Shown here piece by piece: positions 63,657 to 64,000 of a DNA stretch of 64,000 nucleotides (position 1 is the stretch's first letter; every line of letters starts with the position of its first letter). Source of the DNA: Methanoregula sp. (lineage in GTDB: Archaea > Halobacteriota > Methanomicrobia > Methanomicrobiales > Methanospirillaceae); contig JAJRBZ010000058.1 in NCBI GenBank assembly GCA_028679185.1, forward strand, positions 28,620 to 92,619. Reading direction: 5' to 3'. The notes under the pieces were generated by a model. The model worked only from the letters and a program-made list of their open reading frames with translations, was not told the origin of the DNA and made no database searches. The translations under genes were made by a program, and so were the position numbers.

Positions 63657-63923
63657 TTCATAACCTCCGGTACCACAATTGTACTATGATATGTGTTGAA
63701 TAAATTTTCTAATTTGATCGAGCTTTAACAAAGCGCATGGAAAATAGTCAATAAAGTAAACTCTTTTTAATTAATATACCGTAATAGTTAAAATTCATAA
63801 TTTAAAAGTCTTTTATAAATTGTCCCTTATTAGGGGGTAATTTCAGAACATTTATCTATATTCTTCGACCACTTTTTGATAGTCGATTTTTGAAATCGAT
63901 CATAGCTGGTGCGTGAAAAAAAA
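63657..63923. promoter_or_regulatory. Divergent promoter region between ftr and the ferredoxin-type gene
   Basis: This AT-rich 267-nt region serves both ftr (minus) and the gene starting at 63924 (plus). It contains TATA-like tracts near 63811-63818 and 63851-63858. An inverted repeat TCGATTT-TTG-AAATCGA lies at 63883-63899 just before the plus-strand gene. Shared control of two CO2-reduction genes is plausible but inferred. Confidence 0.5.
63883..63899. repeat. 7-bp inverted repeat TCGATTT-TTG-AAATCGA
   Basis: Two perfect 7-base arms around a 3-nt spacer sit 25 nt upstream of the plus-strand start codon at 63924. The position suits an operator or a promoter-proximal element for the methanogenesis gene downstream. 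Confidence 0.4.
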
Positions 63924-64000
63924 ATGGCATTTGCAGTGCACATAAACATGGAAAATTGTACCGGCTGTAACAATTGTGTCGTCGCGTGCCCTGTGGACGC
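63924..64000 (+). CDS. 4Fe-4S ferredoxin-type protein, likely formylmethanofuran dehydrogenase subunit (partial)
   Basis: The visible 25 residues include HINMENCTGCNNCVVACPVDA: the C-x2-C-x2-C-x3-C-P motif of a 4Fe-4S ferredoxin, cut off by the window edge. Facing ftr, it is most likely a formylmethanofuran dehydrogenase polyferredoxin subunit (FwdF/FwdG type), which is inferred from place. The first ATG is 63924. Confidence 0.75.
   Translation, partial: MAFAVHINMENCTGCNNCVVACPVD

Noticed and set aside
1-64000. CRISPR arrays, transposases, integrases and attachment sites
   Set aside because: No regularly spaced direct repeats, transposase or integrase motifs were found on reading both strands, although the 20-26 kb region is decayed and could once have held a mobile element.

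Overview
The window is chromosomal DNA from a hydrogenotrophic methanogenic archaeon. The order Methanomicrobiales is my inference, not a search result. The diagnostic genes are ftr (62772-63656), the start of a ferredoxin-like gene facing away from it (63924 to the window end), methanogenesis marker protein 11, a coenzyme B (aks) operon, archaeal PheST/TrpRS/EndA, aIF1A, a NifB-like radical SAM protein and several archaeal-type lipoproteins. TATA boxes and poly-T terminators are of archaeal type.

Layout. 1-5.7 kb: a truncated gene end, tRNA-Val(UAC), membrane FKBP, NifB-like protein, lipoprotein, OGG1-type glycosylase and S-adenosyl(inosyl)homocysteine hydrolase. 5.8-12 kb: hisF converging on a tight minus-strand operon endA-trpS-pheS-pheT. 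12-20 kb: DNA repair (nfo), iron-sulfur flavoproteins, a DEAD-box helicase, YkgJ-type Cys proteins and a peroxiredoxin broken by an in-frame stop. 20-26 kb: an accessory, AT-richer, decayed stretch with an orphan Dam-like methylase, an RNB exoribonuclease and at least two decayed genes. 26-35 kb: small enzymes, a secreted protein, a GC-rich ABC exporter pair, a double-CDGSH protein, cupin and PhzF proteins. 36-41 kb: an Nre-DinB repair pair, a histidine-kinase/acetyltransferase fusion and an aIF1A gene with no obvious start codon. 41-50 kb: SPFH protein, ABC exporter, MFS and CorA-like transporters. 50-54 kb: a stress cluster (rubrerythrin-like, MntP, UvdE, flavin reductase, MsrB).

54.8-62.5 kb is the most interesting part. 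Eight minus-strand genes overlap one another end to end, in transcription order mmp11, a BioB-like radical SAM gene, a thiamine-pyrophosphate enzyme, aksA, aksD, aksE, an unrecognised 266-residue gene and aksF. The small subunit carries the YLRT loop known for methanogen homoaconitase, so the set should build 2-oxosuberate for coenzyme B rather than leucine. The TPP enzyme is a good candidate for the 2-oxosuberate decarboxylase, and the radical SAM, MMP11 and unknown proteins are candidates for unassigned steps. Upstream lie a TATA box, a perfect 9+1+9 palindrome at the expected transcription start, and a hairpin in a long leader. ftr and the ferredoxin-like gene follow in a divergent arrangement.
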